This document shows, one piece after another, positions 1 to 8,803 of a DNA stretch of 64,000 bases. The translations under genes were made by a program, and so were the position numbers. This DNA comes from Sulfitobacter mediterraneus. GTDB taxonomy: Bacteria; Pseudomonadota; Alphaproteobacteria; Rhodobacterales; Rhodobacteraceae. Below the pieces are notes generated by a model. That model searched no databases and was not told the DNA's origin. It saw only the letters and a program-made list of their open reading frames with translations. Each line of letters begins with the position of its first letter. Position 1 is the stretch's first letter. Location: the NCBI RefSeq assembly GCF_003054325.1, contig NZ_QBKU01000001.1, positions 248,001 to 312,000 on the forward strand. The letters are read 5' to 3'.

Positions 1-1
1 C

Positions 2-1420
2 AATCCAAACGTCACCTTCGCGCACAAGCGTATCAAATGCGGCTGGGGTGAATGGTCACTGGTTCAGGCAACGATCTATGCCGTGCAATCCGCCGTTGAT
101 GCCTTCCCAAGGGCCACGCATTTTTACATGCTGTCGGGTGATTGCATGGCCATCAAAACCGCCGAATACACTCACCGCTTCCTTGACGACAACGATGCAG
201 ATTTCATCGAAAGCTTTGACTATTTCGAAAGCGATTGGATCAAGACCGGCTGGCGCGAAGAACGCCTGATCTACCGCCACTACGTCAACGAACGGACCCA
301 CAAGAAACTATTCTACGCGATGTTCGAGGCGCAAAAACGCTTTGGGCTCAAACGCAAAATTCCTGCTGATCTGCAAATCCAGATTGGCAGCCAATGGTGG
401 TGCCTGCGCCGCAACACTGTTGAAGCCGTCTTGGAGTTCATCAAAAAACGCCGCGATGTCTTGCGGTTTTTCCGCACAACCTGGATCCCGGATGAAACCT
501 TCTTTCAAACCCTGGTCCGTCATCTGGTCCCGGAAAACGAAATTCGCGCCCGCACGCTGACCTTCTTGATGTTCACCGACTATGGTATGCCGGTCACCTT
601 CTACAACGACCACTACGACCTGCTGCTCAGCCAGGACTACCTCTTTGCCCGCAAGATTAGCCCCGAAGCGCAGGATCTAAAGCGCCGGCTTGGTCTGCTT
701 TATGCCGCCGAAGGTGTCGATTTCCAGATCAGCAACGAAGGGCGCAGCCTGTTCAAATTCCTCAGCGGCCGTGGCCGCGTTGGCCGCCGCTTTGCCACTC
801 GCTTTTGGGAAACAGAAAGCACGCTTGGCCGTGAACGCGAACTGCTGATCGTGGTCTGCAAAAAATGGCATGTTGCCAAACGGGTGCTCGAACGCATTCG
901 CCAGGTGACCAATGTTCCGGCCATCGAATACCTCTTTAACGAAGAGGACACGCCGCTGCCCGATCTTGGCGGCATCCAGAACACTCTGGAAAAACGCACA
1001 CGCCACCGCCGCGCCTTGATGCGGATGCTCTTTGACTACTATGAAACCGACCGCCTGATCGTCTGCATGGATCCCAGCAATCTTGACCTGCTCAATGATT
1101 TTGCCTCGGACCGGTCTGTCACCCGGATAATGGAAATCGAATGCCAGTTCTCGGATGACTACCTCATCGGCCACGCCATGCGCGTCGGCCTTGCGGGCGA
1201 CCAAACCTCAAAAGACACGCTGGCCCGTCTGCTGCCAACCATCCGCAACGACATGCTCCACGAAAGCGATCAACTCAACGATGCTGAATTTGAAAACCAC
1301 TGCCGGATGCGCGAAATCGCAGGCTCAGACGAAAACGCACAGGAACTTGGTCATTTTCTGAACATTCCAATGGACAAAGCAGCAGAGATCACACGCACTG
1401 ATCACCTCTTTGCCGACTGA
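2..1420 (+). CDS. Beta-1,6-N-acetylglucosaminyltransferase-like protein (GT14 / DUF5928), 5' truncated
   Basis: Open frame running in from the left edge; 472 residues are visible and no start lies inside the window. The first ATG, at 83, is internal because conserved-looking sequence (NPNVTFAHKRIKCGWGEWSL) precedes it. The N-terminal half resembles the core-2/I-branching glycosyltransferase family, which adds sugars to surface glycans; HFYMLSGDCMAIK and the IGSQWWCLRR block fit that fold. The C-terminal half (from about residue 240) matches my recollection of the DUF5928 extension seen in Rhodobacteraceae, of unknown role. No transmembrane segment is visible in the part present. It converges on the operon that ends at 1520, with a hairpin-bearing repeat between them. 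The family call is fairly secure; the acceptor and product are unknown. Confidence 0.8.
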   Translation, partial: NPNVTFAHKRIKCGWGEWSLVQATIYAVQSAVDAFPRATHFYMLSGDCMAIKTAEYTHRFLDDNDADFIESFDYFESDWIKTGWREERLIYRHYVNERTHKKLFYAMFEAQKRFGLKRKIPADLQIQIGSQWWCLRRNTVEAVLEFIKKRRDVLRFFRTTWIPDETFFQTLVRHLVPENEIRARTLTFLMFTDYGMPVTFYNDHYDLLLSQDYLFARKISPEAQDLKRRLGLLYAAEGVDFQISNEGRSLFKFLSGRGRVGRRFATRFWETESTLGRERELLIVVCKKWHVAKRVLERIRQVTNVPAIEYLFNEEDTPLPDLGGIQNTLEKRTRHRRALMRMLFDYYETDRLIVCMDPSNLDLLNDFASDRSVTRIMEIECQFSDDYLIGHAMRVGLAGDQTSKDTLARLLPTIRNDMLHESDQLNDAEFENHCRMREIAGSDENAQELGHFLNIPMDKAAEITRTDHLFAD

Positions 1421-1421
1421 A

Positions 1422-1484
1422 CCTGCCCTTTTTGGCCTCAAATACTCCAGGGCGAGTTTGAGGGGGCATGCAGCCCCCTCATCA
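1422..1484. repeat. Dispersed intergenic repeat, copy 1, with terminator-like hairpin
   Basis: Contains CCTTTTTGGCCTCAAATACT followed by a G-rich spacer and a perfect hairpin at 1460-1480 (GAGGGGGC, 5-nt loop, GCCCCCTC). The same core occurs near 6211, 12431 and 17317. It lies between two convergent genes, so the hairpin could end transcription from either side. Confidence 0.7.
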
Positions 1485-1519
1485 GCCTAAATCATGCGCG
1501 GCAACGCCGCCCGACTACT

Positions 1520-2155
1520 CTAGGATTTGTCCTTGGCCCGCCAGGTGCCGATCCAGCGGCTGAACCGACCGCGCTTTTCCACCAAATCGTCCTCAATGGC
1601 TTCCAATGTCGGATCAATGCGCGCCATGCGGAACCGCCGCCAGCGCACCCAGATTGCATAGGCGATGGCAAAAAACACCACGAGGATAAAGATATTCAAC
1701 CAAGGAATGCCTTTGGCGGCATCCGGACCATCCACTGCGCGGATCGAAATCGCATTGGGAAAAATCGACAGGAACTCATTGCGCCAGCCATAATGCTTGA
1801 TCGCGACATACTTGGCCGCTTCGCCTGTGGATTTGGCATCTGCCGCCTCGGCCTGCAAGTTCGACGTATCAAACTTGAAATAGGGCGGCCAGCCCCACCC
1901 CGTATCCTCATTGCGGTAAACCATCACATCACCTTTGGCCCGCCGCGTCTGGATAAAGAACACATCGCGGTTCACCGCAGTGCCATCATTGCCCACATCT
2001 GCCTGCGCCCAAAAGATCGAGTTCTCGCCAAAATCAATCCGCTTTTCATAAGTGTCCGTGACCCGCACGATATCCACTTGCGGCAGCGTGTAGTGAAAGA
2101 AAGCCCCCACCAGCACCCAAAAAGTGATCCAGAAAACCCATTTGATAATCGCCAT
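1520..2155 (-). CDS. DUF1523 family membrane protein
   Basis: 211 residues. An N-terminal membrane segment (residues 4-22, IIKWVFWITFWVLVGAFFHY) precedes a periplasmic-looking domain, and a second membrane segment lies at about 150-170 (WLNIFILVVFFAIAYAIW), followed by a basic, charged cytoplasmic tail. The pattern and the phrase YGWRNEFLSIFPNA match DUF1523, a family without an assigned function that I associate with Alphaproteobacteria. It is the last gene of the leftward operon that starts at 8683, 12 nt after the preceding stop. Its position with other membrane proteins and an AAA ATPase suggests a membrane complex, but that is inference. Confidence 0.8.
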   Translation of the reverse strand: MAIIKWVFWITFWVLVGAFFHYTLPQVDIVRVTDTYEKRIDFGENSIFWAQADVGNDGTAVNRDVFFIQTRRAKGDVMVYRNEDTGWGWPPYFKFDTSNLQAEAADAKSTGEAAKYVAIKHYGWRNEFLSIFPNAISIRAVDGPDAAKGIPWLNIFILVVFFAIAYAIWVRWRRFRMARIDPTLEAIEDDLVEKRGRFSRWIGTWRAKDKS

Positions 2156-2167
2156 CTGATGGCTCCT

Positions 2168-2434
2168 TCAGGAAAAATTGGTGAGGTAGATGATCACGCC
2201 GACCACCACCACCGGAACAACATAAACACCCAGGATCAGCTTGCGCCGGATCGATCCATCGTATTTCTCAAGCCCGCGCTGCACAAAGGTCTCGCGGTTC
2301 ACTTTCTGCGGTCCGTCCTGCCACTTCTGCCGCAGCTTTCCCTTGCGCACCGCGCGGGAATAAAACGACAGGCAGACATAGATCACCGTCAAAACGATAA
2401 ACCCAACCACCACAAGCCGTGCCAATGCAAGCAT
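2168..2434 (-). CDS. Small two-helix membrane protein, function unknown
   Basis: 88 residues with hydrophobic helices at about 4-24 and 66-86, separated by a basic cytoplasmic-type stretch (RKGKLRQKWQDGPQK). I recognise no catalytic motif. Its start lies 1 nt after the stop of the DUF6638 gene, so it is almost certainly co-translated with it. It probably anchors or assembles with the neighbouring DUF6638 and DUF1523 proteins (inference). Confidence 0.7.
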   Translation of the reverse strand: MLALARLVVVGFIVLTVIYVCLSFYSRAVRKGKLRQKWQDGPQKVNRETFVQRGLEKYDGSIRRKLILGVYVVPVVVVGVIIYLTNFS

Positions 2435-2435
2435 C

Positions 2436-3791
2436 CTACCGCCTCCTTACCGCGCCCCAGGGGCCAACCCGCGCAATCATCTCTGACACCGGATCGGGCT
2501 TGGCCCTGCGCGGCTCTTCCATCGGTGCATCATGCCCGAAAAGTGCGGCCCGCGCACCGGCTTTGTCCACCTGATACTCGGCCACAAGAAAATCGGCAAC
2601 ATAGGCCTTTTTGGTCTCGGCCCAGCCTGCATAGGTGCGATAGAACAGCTCCTTGTGGCAAATGAACATCTGCCGCGCATCCTTGGGCGCCAGTTCCGCC
2701 AGCAGCATATTCACCAGCGCGGCGTCCTTGGTATCCGAGGCCCGCAGCGTATAAAAATAGGCCGGATGATCCGAGGTGATCCGCGGCCAGGCCCCGCCAT
2801 TTTCCGCCCAGCGCACCAAAGCGCCCAGCGCATGAAACTCCGGCGGCAGCTTGTCACCGTGATGCCGCGCAAGCCTGCGCATATCAGCCCGGTTTGCCCC
2901 AGAAAGATCCACGCCCAGATCAGCCACCGCATCGACCAGTATGAAATCCATCTTCTGCCGCAGGATCGCCGCCGCATCCACGCCCCGCGCTTTTACAATC
3001 GGTTCCACCAGATCGTTGTAGTCAAAAAACTTCGCGATCTGGTTCCGGTTGCCTGCATCAAACACATATTTGATCGGCAGATCTTCCAGCCCATCCTTGC
3101 CCGCAGGGGCAATCAGCGCCGGATGCTCCAGATCCTGAAACAGATACAGCCCACCAAAATGCGCCGTCCAGAAATTGCGCTGGTCAAACCCCATCTGCTT
3201 GAGCTTTACCGGATTGCGGATCACATCCCCGGTCTTGCCCGCCAATGTGATCATCTTGGCAATCAAAACATCATCAAACCAACCGTCCGGCTCGCTCTTG
3301 AACCGGTCCACCAAACCGCCCAGCTTCTCCGCATCCCGCAGGGTGCCGCCCGTTGTATCGGCCTCAATCTCGACCCGGCGAATATCAAACAGCCGCGCCG
3401 GGGTGCTGACGTCATAAACCGAATTCACCAACTCCCCCGTCACCGCATCCCGCGCGGTCAGGGCAAAAAGCTGCGCCTCATTGGCATCCAGGAACTGCTG
3501 CAAGATCTCCCGCGAGTTCGAGAATTTGGTGTACAACAAAGGACAGCTGCGCTGCTCCATGCTGAGCAAGATAAACTGCCGGTTCACCCCCGCATGGTTG
3601 AGATAGAGATGATCGTCCAACGCGTCACCGACCTCAGGGGAATAGCCGGATATGTCGATGTGAAAGTCGCTCAGTTCCGTGCGCTTGCCCGTGAGATGCT
3701 CAAGCGCCCGATTGTAACGCTCCACCAAGGCGGGGCTGTCCACATGGAACAGATTGCCGAACATGAGGCCGTGTTTGATCAAGCGATGCAT
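2436..3791 (-). CDS. DUF6638 family protein
   Basis: 451 residues, mostly soluble; no signal peptide or membrane helix is apparent. The N-terminal sequence (MHRLIKHGLMFGNLFHVDSP) is one I associate with DUF6638, an uncharacterised family found in Rhodobacterales. No catalytic motif can be pointed to. The gene lies in the middle of the leftward operon: 133 nt follow the stop of the small membrane-protein gene at 3925, and the next gene starts 1 nt after its own stop. Its conserved company (AAA ATPase, coiled-coil protein, membrane proteins) is the only clue to function. Confidence 0.75.
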   Translation of the reverse strand: MHRLIKHGLMFGNLFHVDSPALVERYNRALEHLTGKRTELSDFHIDISGYSPEVGDALDDHLYLNHAGVNRQFILLSMEQRSCPLLYTKFSNSREILQQFLDANEAQLFALTARDAVTGELVNSVYDVSTPARLFDIRRVEIEADTTGGTLRDAEKLGGLVDRFKSEPDGWFDDVLIAKMITLAGKTGDVIRNPVKLKQMGFDQRNFWTAHFGGLYLFQDLEHPALIAPAGKDGLEDLPIKYVFDAGNRNQIAKFFDYNDLVEPIVKARGVDAAAILRQKMDFILVDAVADLGVDLSGANRADMRRLARHHGDKLPPEFHALGALVRWAENGGAWPRITSDHPAYFYTLRASDTKDAALVNMLLAELAPKDARQMFICHKELFYRTYAGWAETKKAYVADFLVAEYQVDKAGARAALFGHDAPMEEPRRAKPDPVSEMIARVGPWGAVRRR

Positions 3792-3828
3792 CTGCGCCTC
3801 CCGCCATGCTGCATTGTCAGTCTGCCCT

Positions 3829-3847
3829 GCATCTGCAAAGCAGATGC
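3829..3847. terminator. Perfect short hairpin between operon genes
   Basis: GCATCTGC, AAA loop, GCAGATGC: an 8-bp perfect stem in the 133-nt gap between the gene ending at 3925 and the DUF6638 start. There is no T-run, so it is more likely a processing or attenuation structure than a full terminator. Confidence 0.4.
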
Positions 3848-3924
3848 GCGCCCTTCCCTTCCCCCCATGGGGAATGGCGCAATGTTTTCAACGGCCCCTA
3901 CTGACATAGATAATGATCTACTAC

Positions 3925-4263
3925 TCATTTGAGCCCCACATCATCGAAGGCACTTTGTTTTCCATCTCGAAAAGCAAAGAGGTTCCCAGGCACGACCAAG
4001 AAGGCCATTAACACCGCTTGAAACCAGGCAAACTTCAAATGTTCACCGAATGAACTGGCCTTTCCTGTTAAAGTCTCGGCGGTATCAAAAGAAACAGACA
4101 AAACCAGCCCAACGAGAACTAACAAAATTAGTGTCGACAGCAGAACTTTGAGCGGACCAAAAGAAGGTCTGGATCGCCCAAAACGCCACGCGGGGCCGCG
4201 GCATAGAAACGCCAACAAGATCGATACCAATATCGGCAAGATAAGGACGATAAGGCCTATCAA
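3925..4263 (-). CDS. Small membrane protein, function unknown
   Basis: 112 residues with three hydrophobic stretches (about 1-21, 38-57 and 80-98). The middle loop is polar (DTAETLTGKASSFGEH). I do not recognise the family. The start codon overlaps the AAA ATPase stop by 4 nt (ATGA), a strong sign of translational coupling. It may serve as a membrane partner for the ATPase (inference). Confidence 0.65.
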   Translation of the reverse strand: MIGLIVLILPILVSILLAFLCRGPAWRFGRSRPSFGPLKVLLSTLILLVLVGLVLSVSFDTAETLTGKASSFGEHLKFAWFQAVLMAFLVVPGNLFAFRDGKQSAFDDVGLK

Positions 4264-6197
4264 ACCTCACCCCCCAAATACCGCTTCTTCGCCTCTTCCA
4301 TCCGCTGCATATCCCGTACAGCACCGTCAATCGCCACCTCATCCGACTTATCCGCATAGCGGAACTCGGAATCCGCATACCGGTTGATCTCCTGCACCAC
4401 CATCTCCACCGTGATCGGCTGGCGCATCTCGTTGATCATCGCCTTCTTGGTCTCGTAATCCTTGAACAGGAACAGCTCCGGCTCCTCCATCCATTCATCC
4501 GGCAGTTCAAAATCCATCGCCCGCACCTTGACCGCGTCGGTGATGTTCTTGATCGCCCGCCCGGTGAACCGTGGATCGGCCTCCTGAATACCCTTTAGAT
4601 AGGTGCCCAGCTTGTTGATTGTGTCCAGCTCCCCGATCTCACCGCGCACCGCCTCATAAACCTTCAAAAGCCCGTCCTCATGGGGGCGGGCGTGCGATTC
4701 AAAAGACGCCGCCACCGCCTTTTTGATCGCCTGCGCCTCAAACACCTCGTGATCGCCCAAGGGGATGTCATGGTTCTTGCCCATCAACAGATAGAGGATA
4801 TCAACGTAATCCTCCCGCGTCTGCGGCCCATCGACCAAGAACCGCGCCCCCGCCCGCTGGCGCAAGGCGTCATCCACGTTCTCGGGATAATTCGAGAACA
4901 TCCCAAAGGTGCAATTCCCCCGCACCACGGTATTGGCCCCGGCAAAACTTTCCATCAGAACCGCCGTGATCTCCAACTGCCCCGCCGACGATTGCCGGTC
5001 ACCACGTTTGCCCGCCAGCTGGTCAATATCATCAATCGTGCCAAACCCGATGACCGAGGGGTCGATGATATTGTTGATAAACGCCTTGGCGTTCTGCCCC
5101 GATTTGCCCTGATAACTGTCGATGTTATCGGTGCTCAGGTTCTGATAGCGAAACGGATATCCGGCATTGCCACAATACTCCGAAATCAACCCCGCCATCA
5201 TCTGGATCAGCGTGGTTTTCCCCGTCCCCGGCGCGCCATCCCCCATAAAGGTAAAGATGAAACCGCCCAATTCGGCAAAGGGGTTCAGCCGCCGATCAAA
5301 ATCATAAGCCATCAGCATCTTCGCCAGCTTCATCGCCTGATATTTGGCGATGTGGTTGCCCACCACCTCATTTGGCTTCTTGAAGGTCATGGTCAACGTG
5401 GTGGATTTCGCCTTGGACGCCGGGCTGAACCCGCGCACCGTGAAATCATCCGCCTCAACCCGCCAGGCGGCGGATTTGAACCCTTCCAGGCGCCGCGCGG
5501 TCTGGGCACGCAGGGCAACCTTTTCCATCAGGCTTTCGGCAAAGGCCGCCACCGTGGCCACCAGACGCGCATCATCCTGCGCATGGGCGGCGATATCCTG
5601 ATCCAGCTCCCACAATGCACCATGCAGCGCGACCTGACCGTTGTCGGTTAAAACCTCATCCACCTCGCCCACTTCCACTGTGGTCTCCGTCAGATGTGAT
5701 GACATCAAATAGGCTGTGGCATTGCCCAGAACATAAAGCGTGACCAATGCCTCCGCCGCCAGCAGCTCGCTAAACTCGCTCTTGCGGGCCGCAGGCAATG
5801 ACCCCTCCAAATTGGCCCGTTTGAGATCACCCAGCCCCGATTGCTCCGCCACGTTCTCAGCGACCGCCAGCGCAATCGCAATCGCCCGTCGCAACACATG
5901 CAGCACCGTCGCCTGCATCGGGCTGATCAACGTATCGCCTTCATCCGCGCCTTCGATCCGCGCAATCAATTGCACAGCCCCGGTCGGCACCCTGCGCCGT
6001 GTCACCAGCCCCAGTGTGGTGGTGCGAAACCGCCGCCGCGTGCCAAGGCCCGCAGATTGCTCTGCGACGCTATCATCCCCGGTGGCCTTACCAATCCGCG
6101 GCGCATGGTCAAATCCGTCCAACATCGCCTGCGCCATCGGCACATGGGTTTGAATATCCTCCTCGCGGAGTTCCATCGCATCTGAAATCTGGCTCAT
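4260..6197 (-). CDS. AAA family ATPase
   Basis: 645 residues. The N-terminal half (to about 260) has no motif I recognise. The AAA domain has a Walker A at 319-330 (GDGAPGTGKTTL), a Walker B at about 384-391 (GFGTIDDI, two acidic residues) and a candidate arginine-finger segment at 443-452 (DALRQRAGAR). These are the elements needed for ATP-driven remodelling of a protein partner. It is not FtsH or Clp: no protease or membrane segment is present. The start at 6197 has AAGG about 11 nt upstream; the ATG at 6176 is an alternative. It sits in the operon between a 373-residue protein and a small membrane protein. The substrate is unknown; the neighbouring coiled-coil and membrane proteins are the natural candidates. 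Confidence 0.85.
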   Translation of the reverse strand: MSQISDAMELREEDIQTHVPMAQAMLDGFDHAPRIGKATGDDSVAEQSAGLGTRRRFRTTTLGLVTRRRVPTGAVQLIARIEGADEGDTLISPMQATVLHVLRRAIAIALAVAENVAEQSGLGDLKRANLEGSLPAARKSEFSELLAAEALVTLYVLGNATAYLMSSHLTETTVEVGEVDEVLTDNGQVALHGALWELDQDIAAHAQDDARLVATVAAFAESLMEKVALRAQTARRLEGFKSAAWRVEADDFTVRGFSPASKAKSTTLTMTFKKPNEVVGNHIAKYQAMKLAKMLMAYDFDRRLNPFAELGGFIFTFMGDGAPGTGKTTLIQMMAGLISEYCGNAGYPFRYQNLSTDNIDSYQGKSGQNAKAFINNIIDPSVIGFGTIDDIDQLAGKRGDRQSSAGQLEITAVLMESFAGANTVVRGNCTFGMFSNYPENVDDALRQRAGARFLVDGPQTREDYVDILYLLMGKNHDIPLGDHEVFEAQAIKKAVAASFESHARPHEDGLLKVYEAVRGEIGELDTINKLGTYLKGIQEADPRFTGRAIKNITDAVKVRAMDFELPDEWMEEPELFLFKDYETKKAMINEMRQPITVEMVVQEINRYADSEFRYADKSDEVAIDGAVRDMQRMEEAKKRYLGGEV

Positions 6198-6206
6198 CTT
6201 GTAAGG

Positions 6207-6245
6207 GCCTTCCCTTTTTGGCTCTAAATATTCCCGCCGGAGGCA
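6207..6245. repeat. Dispersed intergenic repeat, copy 2
   Basis: TCCCTTTTTGGCTCTAAATA followed by TTCCCGCCGGAGG; the same core as the copies at 1422, 12431 and 17317 but without the long GC hairpin. It fills the gap between two co-directional genes of the AAA operon. Confidence 0.6.
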
Positions 6246-6251
6246 TAAAAT

Positions 6252-7373
6252 TTAGTAACGCAGCACTTGCCCCGACCCGCTCACCACAAATTTGCGCACG
6301 GCACCAAACCCGGGCGGGTTTTGTTCTTCCAAAACCTGATAGGGCCGTTGCGGCAGGATGATGCTGCGCTCTTGCCGGGTGGCGCCCAGATCGGCGCCCT
6401 TTCCGCCAAACGGATCCAGCGCAAAGACCTCCCGTTCAACGGTGCTAAACCAGCCCGATTTTTCTTCGATCACGCGGTCGCTGACCAATTCCTCTTCGGT
6501 CCAGACCAAAGCCCAATCCTGCCCCTCGGGCGCTTTGGCGCCAGCCAACACATCGCGCAGCGGGCCAGCCTGCCGGGTAAAGGCATGGCTGTACATCGGA
6601 CCCACATGAAACCGCCGCAACCGCTTGGGGTGCAGGTCGTCAAAATCCTGATCAAAACCGCGCGCAATTGTCACCAGCTTCAGCCCGCCCAGCGCCTGCG
6701 CAGACAGATGCGCCTGCACCTCCGGCCAGCGCCGTTCATCCTTGGGCAGCCCAACCTTGCCGCTGTCCTCCAGCTCCAGCAGGTAGATCACCGGCAGATT
6801 CACTTGGCTGTCATAAGTCGCCCAATGCAGCCGAAAAGTGCGCCGCCCTTCGCTCAGGTTTCCGGTCCAATCGGCCTGCGGATCATTCTGCACCCAGAAC
6901 AGATCCCCCTTGATCAGCTCCTCATAATAAAGCCGCTGCGACAACGCGAATTGCAGCTTGGTCGGTACCTGCCTGTCGCCCAGGATCATCTGGACCATTT
7001 CGTTCTTGAGCGTGGCGACCGAAGGCATGTTTTCCAGATGTTTGGCCGCCTGCTGGGCATCATTGGCCATCGTCATCAGCTCTTCCGCCACGGGAAAGCC
7101 ACTGTCGCGGTTGTCGATACTGAGCGAGCCAAAGAACCGCCCCGTTTCGCGGCCCACCAACAGATACTTGAGGCTCAGCGCCTTAAACGTATGGGTCAAC
7201 ATCACCGCATAGCGGGTCAGAATTTCCACCTCATCCCGGTTCAGCTTGCTTTCCGCCTCCATCACACCGGCCACACGCAACATATGCTGCATGATGCCTT
7301 CGAATTTGCGGAAATACCGGCGCGAGGCAAAGGTATCCATAAGGCCAACGTGGTCGCGGGCGGGATCAGTCAT
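6252..7373 (-). CDS. Conserved-looking protein of the AAA operon, function unknown
   Basis: 373 residues from the ATG at 7373 (MTDPARDHVGLMDTFASRRY), chosen because AAAGG lies about 6 nt upstream and the start overlaps the stop of the preceding small gene; an open frame extends to 7400 without a better start. It is a soluble, mixed-charge protein. There is helical sequence in the first half and no signal peptide, membrane helix or catalytic motif I can name. The gene directly precedes the AAA ATPase gene, so the product may be its adaptor or substrate. The repeat copy at 6207 follows its stop. Confidence 0.65.
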   Translation of the reverse strand: MTDPARDHVGLMDTFASRRYFRKFEGIMQHMLRVAGVMEAESKLNRDEVEILTRYAVMLTHTFKALSLKYLLVGRETGRFFGSLSIDNRDSGFPVAEELMTMANDAQQAAKHLENMPSVATLKNEMVQMILGDRQVPTKLQFALSQRLYYEELIKGDLFWVQNDPQADWTGNLSEGRRTFRLHWATYDSQVNLPVIYLLELEDSGKVGLPKDERRWPEVQAHLSAQALGGLKLVTIARGFDQDFDDLHPKRLRRFHVGPMYSHAFTRQAGPLRDVLAGAKAPEGQDWALVWTEEELVSDRVIEEKSGWFSTVEREVFALDPFGGKGADLGATRQERSIILPQRPYQVLEEQNPPGFGAVRKFVVSGSGQVLRY

Positions 7374-7617
7374 TTTTGACCTTTGTTTCATCGGCAGCAC
7401 ATTTTCTCAATCGAATCTGCTTAACTTCTGGTGGTTCCGGCAGACCGTGTTTCAAACAAAACTGCCAAAAAACAAACGCACCTCCCAGAGGCAAAAGGAT
7501 CACCCACATCAGCCATCGCGGGACGGTGATATAGGGAGCCAACACAAGCAGCGCTAGAGCACCCGCAAAAAGGCCGACCAAACGCATATTTGGCCCAGAT
7601 GTTGGCTTAAGCCCCAT
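7366..7617 (-). CDS. Small two-helix membrane protein
   Basis: 83 residues if it starts at 7617 (MGLKPTSGPNMRLVGLF), 73 if at the ATG at 7587. Two adjacent hydrophobic segments (about 12-28 and 33-50) are followed by a short basic tail. Its 5' end overlaps the coiled-coil gene stop at 7607 and its 3' end overlaps the next start, so all three genes look translationally linked. The family is not recognised. Confidence 0.55.
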   Translation of the reverse strand: MGLKPTSGPNMRLVGLFAGALALLVLAPYITVPRWLMWVILLPLGGAFVFWQFCLKHGLPEPPEVKQIRLRKCAADETKVKND

Positions 7618-8683
7618 ACTGATTGCTGTCATGCTTCTCGATGATCTTCTGGAACCGGCGGGCGAAGCGTTCATCGGCCTTGGCTTTGGCCTCCAGCACT
7701 TCGCGGGCAAAGACCATGTGATCTTCGTGCTTCTCCATCATCTCGGCCATACGCGCATTGGTGGCGGCCCCGATCCCGGCCATGGCAGATTGCGCCTCTT
7801 GGTCGGTTTTTACGCCGATCTCGTTGATCCGGTGCGCGACGTCCTGCTGCTGTGCTGTCTTGAGCGATTTGGTCAGCGCATCATAGAGCACAACCCGCTG
7901 CTTGGTGTCTGTTTGCAACTTGTTGATCAACACCATCTGGGTCGCCGCCTGGTTCTGCAATGAATCGATCCAGGTCTTGCCCTTTTCGATGTACCGCTCC
8001 ATCGTTTGTGATTTCGCCAGCTTGACCTGCTCTTCCTGCACCAACGCATTGTAGCGGGTGTTCATCTCGGCCAGTTCGGTTTCCAGCTTGGTGCGTTTGG
8101 CGGCATCGGTTTCGCTGGCAATGGCATTCTCTAGTTTGATAATATTCGGGTCCATCCCGCCGATGTCGCTGCGAATGTTCTCAAGCTCACCCACCGTCAT
8201 CTCGCGTTCGTCCAGTGTCTCGGTCAGGTTGCTTTCAACCTTGACCTTCTGCTCTTCCAGCATCGCCAACTGCCCTTCGAGCAGTTGCACAATCACGTCG
8301 GACTTGCCGATCAGATCCTGCAACTTGTCGTCAATAGAGGCGGAGCGCACCCGTTCCTGCCGCATGCTGTCCGACTTGGCACCGGAAAAGATCCCCACAA
8401 AGGTTTCCCAACCGGTCTTGTTGCGCATTTCATCAAAATCACGGCTGAACCCCGCGGTCACATCATCCAGCCCCATAATCAGCTCGGCAATATTGGCGTT
8501 CATCACCTCGGTATGGGCATGCACGTCCTCGAGCGTGGCATTTTCGATGTCGATCATCGCATCGTCGCCAGCTTTCAATTTGGCACGCGCGGTCTCAATC
8601 CGGCCGGTCAGTTCGGCGATCTTGCTTTGCGCTTCTGCAACCTGCGCTTGGGATTCTCTTACCTGTGCATCCAAATTGGCCAT
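7607..8683 (-). CDS. Coiled-coil protein, first gene of the AAA operon
   Basis: 358 residues from the ATG at 8683, with GAGGA about 9 nt upstream. Almost the whole protein is predicted helical with heptad-like spacing, for example AEAQSKIAELTGRIETARAK near the start and long E/K/Q-rich stretches after 120. No membrane segment. The C-terminal third is weakly reminiscent of the TelA/toxic-anion-resistance family, which I cannot confirm by eye. As the first gene ahead of the small membrane, 373-residue and AAA proteins, it could be the scaffold or substrate remodelled by the ATPase. Confidence 0.7.
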   Translation of the reverse strand: MANLDAQVRESQAQVAEAQSKIAELTGRIETARAKLKAGDDAMIDIENATLEDVHAHTEVMNANIAELIMGLDDVTAGFSRDFDEMRNKTGWETFVGIFSGAKSDSMRQERVRSASIDDKLQDLIGKSDVIVQLLEGQLAMLEEQKVKVESNLTETLDEREMTVGELENIRSDIGGMDPNIIKLENAIASETDAAKRTKLETELAEMNTRYNALVQEEQVKLAKSQTMERYIEKGKTWIDSLQNQAATQMVLINKLQTDTKQRVVLYDALTKSLKTAQQQDVAHRINEIGVKTDQEAQSAMAGIGAATNARMAEMMEKHEDHMVFAREVLEAKAKADERFARRFQKIIEKHDSNQYGA

Positions 8684-8803
8684 CAAACGATCCTCTATTT
8701 CAATATCTTAGCCCATATATAGGCAATGTTATGCCGATTTACATCAGCCAGTTAAAAAGTTTTTCCGATTGTGCCAAATGCCCCTGATCTTGAAAAGGGC
8801 TGA

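Noticed and set aside
2532..3932. 466-codon frame antisense to the DUF6638 gene
   Set aside because: Rich in His, Arg and Gln, typical of an antisense shadow of a GC-rich gene; the minus-strand gene has the operon context and plausible protein.
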